From: Trichomonas vaginalis G3
Taxonomy: Eukaryota; Parabasalia; Trichomonadida; Trichomonadidae
Reading direction: 5' to 3'
Assembly: GCF_026262505.1 (NCBI RefSeq)
Contig: NC_067207.1
Coordinates: forward strand, 27,434,082-27,498,081
DNA: 64,000 bases
Made by a program: the position numbers and the translations under genes
Part shown: positions 42,011-51,315 of the stretch, one piece after another
Position numbering within the stretch: position 1 is the first letter of the stretch
Layout of the letters: each line of letters opens with the position of its first letter
The notes under the pieces: generated by a model
What the model was told of the DNA's origin: nothing
Databases searched by the model: none
What the model saw: only the letters and a program-made list of their open reading frames with translations

Positions 42011-42664
42011 ATGAGAAGACGTTTTACTAGTCAAAAGAACACTAACGCAAAAGCAGAGATTACGGTTGGTTATAACGTAAATGATGATAAATCACGAATT
42101 ATTCAAAATGTTAAAGTTAATGTTAGCCCTGAATTAACAAGGTCAGCAACTCAACCAAATTTATTAACTCGTGACTTACCGAAGAATGAGGAGAATGAAG
42201 ACCCAATCATTTTATCTGAACCTGGTAAAGAACCCGTTGAAATTCCCACTTATCCAACATACCCAGCACCTCTTTCATCAAACATCGAGAACCCATATAA
42301 AATAGACATTAATTTTGAATTAATGAAAATTTACCGTGATATAATAATTAATAATTATGATTCAATAATAAATTTAATTGACCAATCCGGTTTAATTATT
42401 TTACCTTATGAATCATTAATTCACATTATCGCCATTCTTTGTGATGTTCAAGATTCAGACGTTAAGATTCAATTTTTCATAGATGATGAGGTTTCATGCT
42501 GTGGAATAGTTGCAAAAATAAATCCTATAAAGGATATTAGCACAATTAAGATATCAAAGAACGGAACAACAACAGAACTTCATTTAACATATAATGATAT
42601 TTATAATAAAATAGTTGATGAATATAAAATATCACTTGAAAAATTCTTTGTTAAGGCTATTTAA
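42011..42664 (+). CDS. 217-aa virion-module protein (copy B)
   Basis: Whole frame. Residues 1-60 are basic and polar (MRRRFTSQKNTNAKAEITVG), residues 65-95 are Pro-rich (EPVEIPTYPTYPAPLSS), and the C-terminal 120 residues alternate hydrophobic strands and helices (LIDQSGLIILPYESLIHIIA). No known family. Start directly behind TTTTTTTTATTCGATTATAA. It lies in the virion gene block between the PX-like gene and a convergent minor-capsid candidate, whose stop codon overlaps its own. A basic N-terminus suits DNA or capsid interior contact; this is inference. Confidence 0.55.
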   Translation: MRRRFTSQKNTNAKAEITVGYNVNDDKSRIIQNVKVNVSPELTRSATQPNLLTRDLPKNEENEDPIILSEPGKEPVEIPTYPTYPAPLSSNIENPYKIDINFELMKIYRDIIINNYDSIINLIDQSGLIILPYESLIHIIAILCDVQDSDVKIQFFIDDEVSCCGIVAKINPIKDISTIKISKNGTTTELHLTYNDIYNKIVDEYKISLEKFFVKAI

Positions 42665-43138
42665 TATTCAAGCATTAACATTAACGAATAATAATCCTTT
42701 GAATCATAATCAATAATAATTGACCTTTCACCAGTTTCTATCGTTTGTTTTATTTCTTTTTGTTCCCCACTATCCGGATCAGTCATTGTAATTGTTTTTG
42801 TTATAGTATCAGCTTTATCTTTAACTTCAATCTTTTTTCCATCAGGATATTTAAACCAAAATTCCAAAAATTCGATATTGTCAATCTGTTCATATTTTAA
42901 TCTATCAATTGCATTTTTAATACCATCTGAAAATCTTATGAAATGGTCATTATATGGGTTTGATTGAACTAAATTTGAATGAAGTGAAATATAACCCGAT
43001 GATGAATATGACATCGACTCATATTTTCTGAAAACACTAAAATTTATAACATGAATGAATTTTTATTCGTTGAATTTATGAATTCTTGAGGTAATCTTAT
43101 TTAGTTTTATTTATCACTGGAAAATAACGCTTTACCAT
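42661..43138 (-). pseudogene. minor virion protein candidate (copy B, interrupted)
   Basis: Counterpart of 21058-21537. Confidence 0.45.
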
Positions 43139-43158
43139 ATTTTTAATCGTAATAAAAA

Positions 43159-43867
43159 ATGTCAATTATCAATATTATTTCGAATAATAGTTGTGAATTA
43201 AATTTAACAGTTAGCGGAATTTATAATGTTACTCTCGTTTCTGTGAGTGGTAAATTTAATCCCATTCTTTTAGACCCTTCAGATTATATATCATTTATTA
43301 AAGATGACCATGAAAAAACGTATGATATGTATATAAATAATGTGATCAGAAATGGGATATTAACATGATTTTAAGTTATTTAAATGAATCATTTATCGTA
43401 TGGTATGAAGAAAATTTTAAATCAAAACCTGAAAACTTTTTGAACTTGATGAAATAAATAACCTTATTAAATTCCCGCTGAAAATTAAATTTTGTACTCC
43501 TCATTTTCGTTCATTGTTGGGGATATTAAATTTTGAAAAAGATGTTGGGGATGTTTTGTATTCTGACACTGGTTCCAATTTCATTTTAATCAAATGTGAT
43601 AAAGTTAATACCCCAATGAGATTTTCACATCAAACATTAGACCCTAACTCTTACCCATCAATACAAAACATTTTATCCATCAACTTAAACACATTTTCTT
43701 TATCATATCCGTTTCAATTATCCGGGAATTCATTTATTCTTCATTCAAAAGATTTATCAAATATTAAATTTAGAATAACTGACCTATTTGATTGTGATTT
43801 AGAATTTATGAATGAAATATTATGGCAATTTCAAATAGAAAAAATAGCTGATGAGATAACGGATTAA
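43159..43867 (+). pseudogene. beta-rich virion-module protein (copy B, interrupted)
   Basis: Counterpart of 21558-22265. Confidence 0.4.
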
Positions 43868-43891
43868 ATATTTATTTTTAAATCATAATAA

Positions 43892-45503
43892 ATGATTAAA
43901 CAACAGCAACCACAGCAACTTAAGGCGCAAACCATTACATACGCCATATATGCATATAATTCAAAGACGGCAGAACAAACACAAAGTTGAAATATGGAGA
44001 TTTGGAGATAGTATTGAAAAATGACCATTTCGAATTCGTTTGCAAAGGTGGTGCAGTGATATCAAATATAAAAGAAATTTTATTTATGAATTCAAAAATT
44101 AAAGGTATAACGGATGATATAACATCAATTCCACCAGAAGAACAAAGATATTACGCATTAAATGCATTTCCCAAAGTTTTGAAGATTGGAAGATTTAATT
44201 TAAATGAGGAATTCATAAAAGGTTTCCTAAATGACATAATGAAGAAAGCAGATAAGGAATATGTGGCTAGTGAGTTAGAGAAGAAAGCAAATTTGGTTTA
44301 TGTTGATGAAAAAGATAATGAAATTAAAGAAAGGGTTGAATGGTATCATGAATGGACATCGAAGATTTTTAAAACTAAAGCTGATACAGGTTGGGTTTCA
44401 GGATGTTTAGACCTTAAAGCGGATAAAACTTATGTTAATGATGAGTTAGAGAAGAAAGCAAATTTGGTTTATGTTGATGAAATATACCAAAGTTTGATAG
44501 GAACAACAAAAAATATTGAAACTATTGCTGGTGACTTTTCTGTCAATGAAGAAAATAAATATTTTAGATGGCAGTTTGTACAGTCCTTAAAAAATGGTAC
44601 ACGGTGTAAACTCATTCCGAAAAATAACAATGAAATGTATGTAAGTTATAAAAAAAATGATGGCACACAAGTTAAAGTTCCATTAGACAACAACTGTTAC
44701 TTAAACTTATATGGAGACGAACAAAAGAAATATTTAAGAGTTTATGAAATGACAGATATGACATTGTCTAACCTAGCTCCAGCACCATATTATTATGACT
44801 ATGGAGATGATGTCAGAACACCACATGTAGATGAACAAAAGTTAACATTATATTTAGATTATTATAGATATAAAAGATATAATGCAATAGAAAAAACAAG
44901 AATAGTATATTATTATACAGATGACAGAAATAAATATTATAGTCAAAATTTTACCTACCCTGAAAACATAAGATTATATTATAAAAAATATTCTAACACA
45001 AACCAAAAGAAACCTGAAATAGTTGCACTATATTTTAAGTTCAAAAGAGACAATCCTATAATATCTCATATGTTTGATTTAATGAACCCAGTAGGTTCTA
45101 TTTATACATCTACGGATGCAAGAGGTCCTCAAGCAATGTTTGGTGTTGGTGCATGGGACAAATAGTCGACAGGTTTTTGTATTGTGCAAACTCATCAAAG
45201 GAAACAGGGGGAAGTAAAACGATTACAGGTGAAAATTTACCTGCACACAGTCACTACATAGATTTAAGCACATCTCAAGCGGGTTGGCATAAGCATAGAT
45301 ATTGGGATTGGTCAGGAATGACAAAAGGTAAAGGATATGATGTTAAAGATGACGTTAAGTTTGCTATAAATTGTTACTGGAGTGACACTCAGGGAGAAGG
45401 AAACCATACACATTTCGTTTCAGGATATACACAAACAACAGGACAAAGTAAAGAATACATGCCACCATTTATGACAGTTTACGCATGGTATAGAGTTCAA
45501 TGA
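43892..45503 (+). pseudogene. phage-type tail-fibre/collar protein (copy B, interrupted)
   Basis: Same architecture as 22290-24109 but with one full coiled-coil module plus a shortened one, so shaft length varies between copies. The collar tip with HSH and HTH pairs is conserved. Confidence 0.8.
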
Positions 45504-45512
45504 ACGCTCAAT

Positions 45513-45527
45513 GTTTGTTTCACAAAC
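45513..45527. terminator. stem-loop after the fibre gene (copy B)
   Basis: GTTTGT-TTC-ACAAAC. Same stem as at 24119-24133, loop reversed-complemented. Confidence 0.45.
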
Positions 45528-45581
45528 TTTAGGAGCTCCAAAAGAGTGAACGGTATAATTTAAATTTTTATTTTAGTATAA

Positions 45582-45734
45582 ATGAAGATTCTACCATATG
45601 GTGTTATTGGAAGAGATAAAGATGGAAACCCAATATTTGATCCAAAGTTAAAATTCAAGTTACTGACAAGACAACAACTTGAAAAGTTGTTGAAACCAAA
45701 ACAGGATGAGAAAATGAGAAAGAAAAAAATTTAA
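45582..45734 (+). CDS. 50-aa micro-protein (copy B)
   Basis: Same as 24188-24340 except KFK for KLK near residue 25. Whole. Confidence 0.55.
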   Translation: MKILPYGVIGRDKDGNPIFDPKLKFKLLTRQQLEKLLKPKQDEKMRKKKI

Positions 45735-45760
45735 ATTATGTAATTTTATTTTTATCATAA

Positions 45761-45943
45761 ATGACAAAATTAATTAAGCCAACTATTTCTAAATTAATGT
45801 TACCAATGAAATCATTTCGTGGAGTACTTATCCCAGGTTCTTCACAATTAGCTGGGGTAGGTGTTGTGACTCAAGGTGGAACGTTAGCGAATCCATTCAA
45901 ATTATTAACTAAAGATGAAGTTAATAAAATGATGATAAAATAA
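45761..45943 (+). CDS. 60-aa micro-protein (copy B)
   Basis: Counterpart of 24367-24549, with substitutions in the middle. The C-terminal LLTKDEVNKMMIK is unchanged. Confidence 0.5.
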   Translation: MTKLIKPTISKLMLPMKSFRGVLIPGSSQLAGVGVVTQGGTLANPFKLLTKDEVNKMMIK

Positions 45944-46490
45944 CTGATAACAAAATTTGATTTCAGGTTATTCAATAATTAATTATTTTTGAAGAACTGA
46001 AGGTGTCACTATGTCACTATATGTTATCGTTAATGGTTTCGTTAATGATTTCAGGTTATTCAATAATTAATTATTTTTGAAGAACTGAAGGTGTCACTAT
46101 GTCACTATGTGTCACTCGGTTATTTAACTTCTCTGAAAAAATGAGACAACATGACATTTTGACAACATCACTGGAAATATATGTTATCGTTAATGATTTC
46201 GTTAATGGTTTCGTTAATGATTTCGTTAATGGTTTCGTTAATGATTTCGTTAATGGTTTCGTTAATGATTTCAGGTTATTCAATAATTAATTATTTTTGA
46301 AAGAACTGAAGGTGTCACTATGTCACTATATGTTATCGTTAATGGTTTCGTTAATGATTTCAGGTTATTCAATAATTAATTATTTTTGAAGAACTGAAGG
46401 TGTCACTATGTCACTATGTGTCACTCGGTTATTTAACTTCTCTGAAAAAATGAGACAACATGACATTTTGACAACATCACTGGAAATATG
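45944..46490. repeat. inverted repeat IR-left of the flipping segment (copy B)
   Basis: Several units of GAACTGAAGGTGTCACTATG, AGGTTATTCAATAATTAATT and TTATTTAACTTCTCTGAAAA. The iterons here are mainly GTCACTAT rather than GTCACTCG as in copy A. Complement of parts of 48965-49210. Confidence 0.85.
46189..46272. repeat. seven 12-bp units GTTAATGRTTTC
   Basis: Alternating GTTAATGATTTC and GTTAATGGTTTC, seven in a row, absent at this size in copy A. A local minisatellite inside IR-left. Open frames on both strands here are by-products. Confidence 0.9.
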
Positions 46491-46520
46491 ATGCAGCCCA
46501 AAAATAAAATTAGTTTTAAA

Positions 46521-46549
46521 ATTATTTTTATTTTTTTATTCCTATATAA
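46521..46549 (+). promoter_or_regulatory. start region of primase-helicase
   Basis: ATTATTTTTATTTTTTTATT then CCTATATAA runs straight into the ATG. The inverted equivalent precedes the gene in copy A (27145-27175), so the promoter moves with the flipping segment. Confidence 0.5.
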
Positions 46550-48949
46550 ATGACGGCAACAAACAACAATAGTGACTATATCGTTTCTGATGAAAAAGTT
46601 ATTGATCCATTAGTTGAGGAATTAGTTGAGGAATTAGTTGTGGCAACAAACAACAATAGTGACTATATCGTTTCTGATGAAAAAGTTATTGATCCATTAG
46701 TTGAGGAATTAGTTATGACAGAAACTAAAACCCTCAGCGAAAGAATTGGTAAAAACATGATTGATTTACATAACTACCTCAAACATGATGGAGGAAGAGG
46801 AAGGAAAACCGGTATGGCTTTATTAGTAAATAAAATTCCAAATTTAACGATTATAGATGTTGATATCAATAAATCGTACAATGATGAACTTAAAGAAACG
46901 GTTAGAAAAGACATTTTATCAAAACTTTCGGATAAAGATGTTATCGTTAAAACCGCTTCGGGAGGTCTTCACATTTATTGCAACACTAATTTCTTCTATG
47001 CAGTTTCGAACAGAATGATTAAATGTTATTCCTGCAATGATTATGATATTGATATAATGACTTCTATTGATGATTCAAAGCGTTCATTAGTGGTTATGGC
47101 TGATTCAAGAGTTCGCAAGAATGCAACAGAACCAATCAATACATACTCATTCATTCGTGGAAGTTATGACTCAACATTAACTAGAACAGTGAATGATGTA
47201 TTAAATGATTTGAATATTAAGGTAAGAGTTGAACAAAAGAATGAAGAAATAAAGACTATCATGAATGAAAACAAAGATGCAAACATTGACGATAAACTTG
47301 CCCAGAGCATAGTTGATGGTATCTGTGATTTTGAAGTACATAATGACGGTGGAAACATGAATTTAGAAAAAGAAGTTACATTATTCACACTGTTTCAAGC
47401 AATTAATTCGTTACCTAATCATTTAATTAATGAAGCATACGACAACGTTTATAACTTCTGCAGTTTAACAGAAAATGCAAAAAGTAATTTTGAAAAAGCA
47501 CGTGATAGATATGCATATTTAATGACTTCTCCATTTGTTTTGGTGAAGATTCTAAAACTATATCAAAAGGAATATTATGATGAATATGTTTTACCTTTAT
47601 TACGTAAGCCAAAAATAACATTTGATATAAAACTTGATGACTCGTTTTTGATAACAGATATTAGACGCAAGGCTGAAAATCATCAGTATAAAAACAGTTC
47701 TGAAGTAATTGAGGATTTATCACGTGTAACCCGTTTTGTAGATTGTGGAAATAAATATTTCATTCAAAAGGACTACAATATCCACGACAAAATGAATCAA
47801 ATATCATTCGTTCTTCAATCAAACATGAAAGAGTCACTTAAAATGATTAAATTATTTAAAGAAGAAGGTAAAACAATAACAGCATGGGATGTACTATTAA
47901 ATCAATTGTCTTCATTAACCGTTAAGGGTGTTTGCTTTAAATCTAATTCTCCTGATGTTTTCTCAACGTTTCAAGGTTATAAATACAACATTCTCGAAAA
48001 ACTAGATTACTCAAAAATTGAGATGTTTATGGATTTCATTCATGAAGTTATTTGTGATAATAACGATGAAGTGTATAAATACCTTCTCGGCTGGATTGCA
48101 TCAATGATTCAACATCCTGGAATCAAGAATGAAACAGCAATTATTTTGAAAGGACTTCAGGGAACAGGTAAAAACAGATTCACGGACATTATTTCTGAAC
48201 TTCTCGCCGGTTATTCATGTAAAAACATTACTGAAATAAGTGAGCTAACGGGTAATTTCAATTCAGTAGTTGAGAATAAAATGTTTCTTGTACTTAATGA
48301 ACTCAAGAATGTTGGTGAAGATAGACTCGCAAACTTCAACGCTTTGAAATCAATTATAACGGATAATGAGATTAGAATTAATGAAAAGAATCAACCCAGA
48401 AGAACAGCTCAAAACGTTGCAAACTTCATTTTCGTAACTAACAACGTTTACCCTGTCAAAATTGAAGTTGGAGACAGAAGATATGTGGTTTTAAGAGTTA
48501 ATGGTAAATTCAAGGGTCAATTTGATTACTTCAAGAATTTAATGAATTCATGCACAAAGGAATTTTATGATAATTTACTGACGTATTTTATGCAATATGA
48601 CCTTTCATCATTTAATGTACGAATCATACCAATGACTGAAGCCAAACAAGATTTAATTGAATTATCATCAAATCCTTTAGATGTATGGATAAATACACAT
48701 TATGATGAATTGTGTGCAGGTATGATATGTAAAAATGCTTTATTCTGCAAACCATCAGACATGAAAGACAAGAATTTTCAAATGAGTATTAAAGATAAAT
48801 GTGATAAGAAACAGAGAAGAATAGATGGTAAACAAACATGGTGTTATGTTTTGAAAGAAGAAATGAAAGGATTATATAAACAGGTTGAACCAAACGATAA
48901 TGAGGATTCATTTACTGATGATGAAATACCTGTAAATGAAGCTTTATAA
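46550..48949 (+). CDS. AEP primase-SF3 helicase, 799 aa (copy B)
   Basis: Whole frame. Residues 4-25 and 32-53 are a direct duplication (ATNNNSDYIVSDEKVIDPLV, twice) specific to this copy. Residues 58-200 fit an archaeo-eukaryotic-type primase (PrimPol): D103/D105 in IIDVDI and the SGGLHIYC segment with H141. Residues 525-650 are an SF3/D5-like helicase: Walker A GLQGTGKN (K541), Walker B FLVLNEL (579-585), motif C FIFVTNN (626-632) and GDRRYVVL. The enzyme would prime and unwind element DNA. It lies between two inverted-repeat blocks and faces right here but left in copy A. Fused primase-helicases are usual in large DNA viruses and some Polinton-like viruses; here it coexists with a protein-primed polymerase. 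Confidence 0.85.
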   Translation: MTATNNNSDYIVSDEKVIDPLVEELVEELVVATNNNSDYIVSDEKVIDPLVEELVMTETKTLSERIGKNMIDLHNYLKHDGGRGRKTGMALLVNKIPNLTIIDVDINKSYNDELKETVRKDILSKLSDKDVIVKTASGGLHIYCNTNFFYAVSNRMIKCYSCNDYDIDIMTSIDDSKRSLVVMADSRVRKNATEPINTYSFIRGSYDSTLTRTVNDVLNDLNIKVRVEQKNEEIKTIMNENKDANIDDKLAQSIVDGICDFEVHNDGGNMNLEKEVTLFTLFQAINSLPNHLINEAYDNVYNFCSLTENAKSNFEKARDRYAYLMTSPFVLVKILKLYQKEYYDEYVLPLLRKPKITFDIKLDDSFLITDIRRKAENHQYKNSSEVIEDLSRVTRFVDCGNKYFIQKDYNIHDKMNQISFVLQSNMKESLKMIKLFKEEGKTITAWDVLLNQLSSLTVKGVCFKSNSPDVFSTFQGYKYNILEKLDYSKIEMFMDFIHEVICDNNDEVYKYLLGWIASMIQHPGIKNETAIILKGLQGTGKNRFTDIISELLAGYSCKNITEISELTGNFNSVVENKMFLVLNELKNVGEDRLANFNALKSIITDNEIRINEKNQPRRTAQNVANFIFVTNNVYPVKIEVGDRRYVVLRVNGKFKGQFDYFKNLMNSCTKEFYDNLLTYFMQYDLSSFNVRIIPMTEAKQDLIELSSNPLDVWINTHYDELCAGMICKNALFCKPSDMKDKNFQMSIKDKCDKKQRRIDGKQTWCYVLKEEMKGLYKQVEPNDNEDSFTDDEIPVNEAL

Positions 48950-48964
48950 AGTATGATTGGAATT

Positions 48965-49210
48965 TATTTTTGCATTAATCCCACTATGTTGTCAAAATGT
49001 CATGTTGTCTCATTTTTTCAGAAAAGTTAAATTACCGAGTGACACATAGTGACATAGTGACACCTTCAGTTCTTCAAAAATGCTTCATAAGTGCCTTCCT
49101 CATTAATCCCACTATGTTGTCAAAATGTCATGTTGTCTCATTTTTTCAGAAAAGTTAAATTACCGAGTGACACATAGTGACATAGTGACACCTTCAGTTC
49201 TTCAAAAATA
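48965..49210. repeat. inverted repeat IR-right of the flipping segment (copy B)
   Basis: Two units, each with CACTATGTTGTCAAAATGTC, TTTTTTCAGAAAAGTTAAAT, GTGACACATAGTGACATAGT and CACCTTCAGTTCTTCAAAAA. Reverse complement of IR-left. Shorter than the six-unit version in copy A. Confidence 0.85.
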
Positions 49211-49281
49211 AAGTATTATTGAATAACCTAAAATCATTAATGAAAATATTAACAATAACATCAAATTTAATTTTTATATAA

Positions 49282-49419
49282 ATGGATACCCCACAAGCTC
49301 AAAATTTACCACGAATCATAACAAGGGAGGAAATGATAAAAATGATGCAAGAACTAATTAAAAAACAACAAACCACGAAAACCGAGAAGATGAGGAATAA
49401 AAAATTAAATTTGGATTGA
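49282..49419 (+). CDS. 45-aa micro-protein with IITREEMIKMM motif (copy B)
   Basis: MDTPQAQNLPRIITREEMIK, then MMQELIKKQQ and a basic tail ending KKLNLD. It follows TTTTTATATAA directly. The motif is the same type as in the 50-aa and 60-aa proteins on the other side of the flipping segment. Its end overlaps the end of the convergent 87-aa gene by 15 bases. In copy A only the last bases of this gene remain beside the repeats. Confidence 0.45.
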   Translation: MDTPQAQNLPRIITREEMIKMMQELIKKQQTTKTEKMRNKKLNLD

Positions 49420-49668
49420 GTTTAAAAATTCATCTTTATTAAATTCATCTCTTCCAATCAATTTATTTATTCTATTAAATTCTTTTATTTTTGCTTCACC
49501 CAGTTTAAGGATTGAACGATAAGTTTCTAATTTTTCGATTATTTCTTGATCGTTTTCAACCCCACCACATTGCGGCTTCTTTTTATAATAACATATTTTT
49601 GATTTAATTTTGTTTAGTTTCTTTTTATATTCATCGTCCGGACTCTTGGCTGCTTCGTTGTCACTCAT
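49405..49668 (-). CDS. 87-aa basic protein (copy B)
   Basis: MSDNEAAKSPDDEYKKKLNK start; a lysine-rich helix (KIKSKICYYKKKPQCGG) and a second helix (IIEKLETYRSILKLGEAKIK). Probably helical and DNA-contacting by charge; no family. Lies 19 bases downstream... on its strand immediately after the integrase stop region, in the same orientation as integrase and polymerase. Confidence 0.5.
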   Translation of the reverse strand: MSDNEAAKSPDDEYKKKLNKIKSKICYYKKKPQCGGVENDQEIIEKLETYRSILKLGEAKIKEFNRINKLIGRDEFNKDEFLNSIQI

Positions 49669-49687
49669 TTCTTACGAAATAAAAAAA

Positions 49688-51187
49688 TTAAATATTATTT
49701 AAATATAATGGAGTAATAAAATAAATCGGAATTTCTATTAATTTATTGTCAACCTCTACTAATGCATTACCGTTAATATATCTAACAAATTCAGCTATTG
49801 TGTCAAATCTTCGTCTTCTTTTTGTCATTGATTTATCAGTTTTTCCATAATCGAGATGAATCAAAACTTTATCCCCTTGTTTAAAATTCATGAGCCCCGA
49901 ATTAATTTGTTCACGTTTAACATCATTTAACCTTTCCGTTTGCTTTCTAATATATTCCCATTCTTTTGAAATATCATTTTTCATTTCCACTGGTTTCATG
50001 TTTATACTTCTATGCCATGTATTATTGTAATAATATACTAACTGCTGTATGATGGAGTCATGATTTCCATCCCAGTATATCTGACCGTTAACCCCTAACG
50101 CATCTCTAAGAGTTCTCATTACCGCATCAACTATTTTATTATGAAACGTATATGGAGAAGATGAAAAGTAAAAATTAATTTGTGGAAAATAATGAGCCAT
50201 AGCTGCCTGAAATCCTTTATCACAATCACCCCTTATATTATCTACTCTTTCATGATCTAGTAAGTATTGAATAGCTCTTCGTGTTTCCTGTTCCGTTTTC
50301 CCTTTCACTGGAATGCAATATAAATATCGAGTGTTTACGTTAATGGCAAATAAATAAGTAACGTTTCCTTTTGAATATTCTAAATGATCGATTTCGTATG
50401 AATATGGATATGGTGCAAATGAGGGGCGACTAAATTTTTCCTTTAACGGTTGAATTTTTGGGTCAGTTGGTTTATTTAATATTTTAAAATCCTTTTTAAA
50501 ATCTTTTTGCTTCTTAAATGTTTGAAATGGATATAATAAAGTGAATGATGAAGGATTAACTGAAGGAGGAGGTTTTGGTGTTGCAAGTGGTTTAATTTTA
50601 TCTGCTTTGATTTTGGATTTCATTCCTTTTTTCATTAATTCTGGATGTATTTTATTCATTTGTTTTAAATATACTGTATATAAACGTTTGATATACTTTC
50701 CCACTTCGAGTTTATGTTGAAGGATGAATTCCAAAAGTTGATCTTCATTTAAAAGTCGGGCTGAATATGGTTTAACTAATGAATCATAAATTAAAGCTTG
50801 TGCTTCATTTATGGTCTGAAGGGCCTGGGCGTTTTGCACTTTTAACTGTTGAACATTTGGCTTTTGCGGCTTGGGATTATATAATTTATATAATTCATCA
50901 ATATCTTCTTCTGTTAATACTTTATTTTTGAAATCTTTCAATTGTTTAAGTTGCGGTTTAGTTTTTTTTGCATATTCATTATTTTCAATTTTGTCTTTAA
51001 TTTCAGAAATTATTTTATCATGATATTTCAAAATATCATTTTCATAATATGGATAATAATAATCCATATCATCACCCGTTATAGTGTTATCATATTTTTG
51101 GAGATATGCTTTTAAATCATAATAAGTAAGAAAATTTTGATTAAATACTAAATCATCAATTAATCTTTTTAAATTTACATCATCCAT
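49688..51187 (-). CDS. retroviral-type (rve) integrase, 499 aa (copy B)
   Basis: The first 255 residues are a long helical, charged N-terminal region with a Pro-rich linker (ATPKPPPSVNPSS) and no obvious HHCC finger. The catalytic core starts near residue 258: D267 in YEIDHLEY, D321/D323 in RGDCDKGF, then FHNKIVDAVMRTLRD near 348-362, where the third acidic residue is expected. YYNNTWHRSINMKP follows, as in Polinton integrases. Residues about 425-490 (FKQGDKVLIH, RRRRFDTIAEFV) resemble the SH3/chromo-like tail of the family. It would insert element DNA with a 6-bp staggered cut, agreeing with TCCATT. Whole frame. Confidence 0.85.
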   Translation of the reverse strand: MDDVNLKRLIDDLVFNQNFLTYYDLKAYLQKYDNTITGDDMDYYYPYYENDILKYHDKIISEIKDKIENNEYAKKTKPQLKQLKDFKNKVLTEEDIDELYKLYNPKPQKPNVQQLKVQNAQALQTINEAQALIYDSLVKPYSARLLNEDQLLEFILQHKLEVGKYIKRLYTVYLKQMNKIHPELMKKGMKSKIKADKIKPLATPKPPPSVNPSSFTLLYPFQTFKKQKDFKKDFKILNKPTDPKIQPLKEKFSRPSFAPYPYSYEIDHLEYSKGNVTYLFAINVNTRYLYCIPVKGKTEQETRRAIQYLLDHERVDNIRGDCDKGFQAAMAHYFPQINFYFSSSPYTFHNKIVDAVMRTLRDALGVNGQIYWDGNHDSIIQQLVYYYNNTWHRSINMKPVEMKNDISKEWEYIRKQTERLNDVKREQINSGLMNFKQGDKVLIHLDYGKTDKSMTKRRRRFDTIAEFVRYINGNALVEVDNKLIEIPIYFITPLYLNNI

Positions 51188-51211
51188 TTATATAAAAATA
51201 AAATAAATGTT

Positions 51212-51274
51212 TTAAGGGTGCCCACCTCTTTGATCAACTTCATAACCATCATTAACGGTTCCTTTTTGTCTCAT
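51212..51274 (-). other. possible 20-aa micro-ORF (copy B)
   Basis: Same as 29759-29821. Identity is expected from overall similarity of the copies, so it does not add support. Confidence 0.2.
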
Positions 51275-51315
51275 TTGTGAATCCCATTTTTTTAAAAATA
51301 AAATTTCAAATTGTA

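Noticed and set aside
46071-46290. Two overlapping frames with NDFVNGFV-type repeats
   Set aside because: They arise from the 12-bp GTTAATGRTTTC minisatellite, which is open in several frames.
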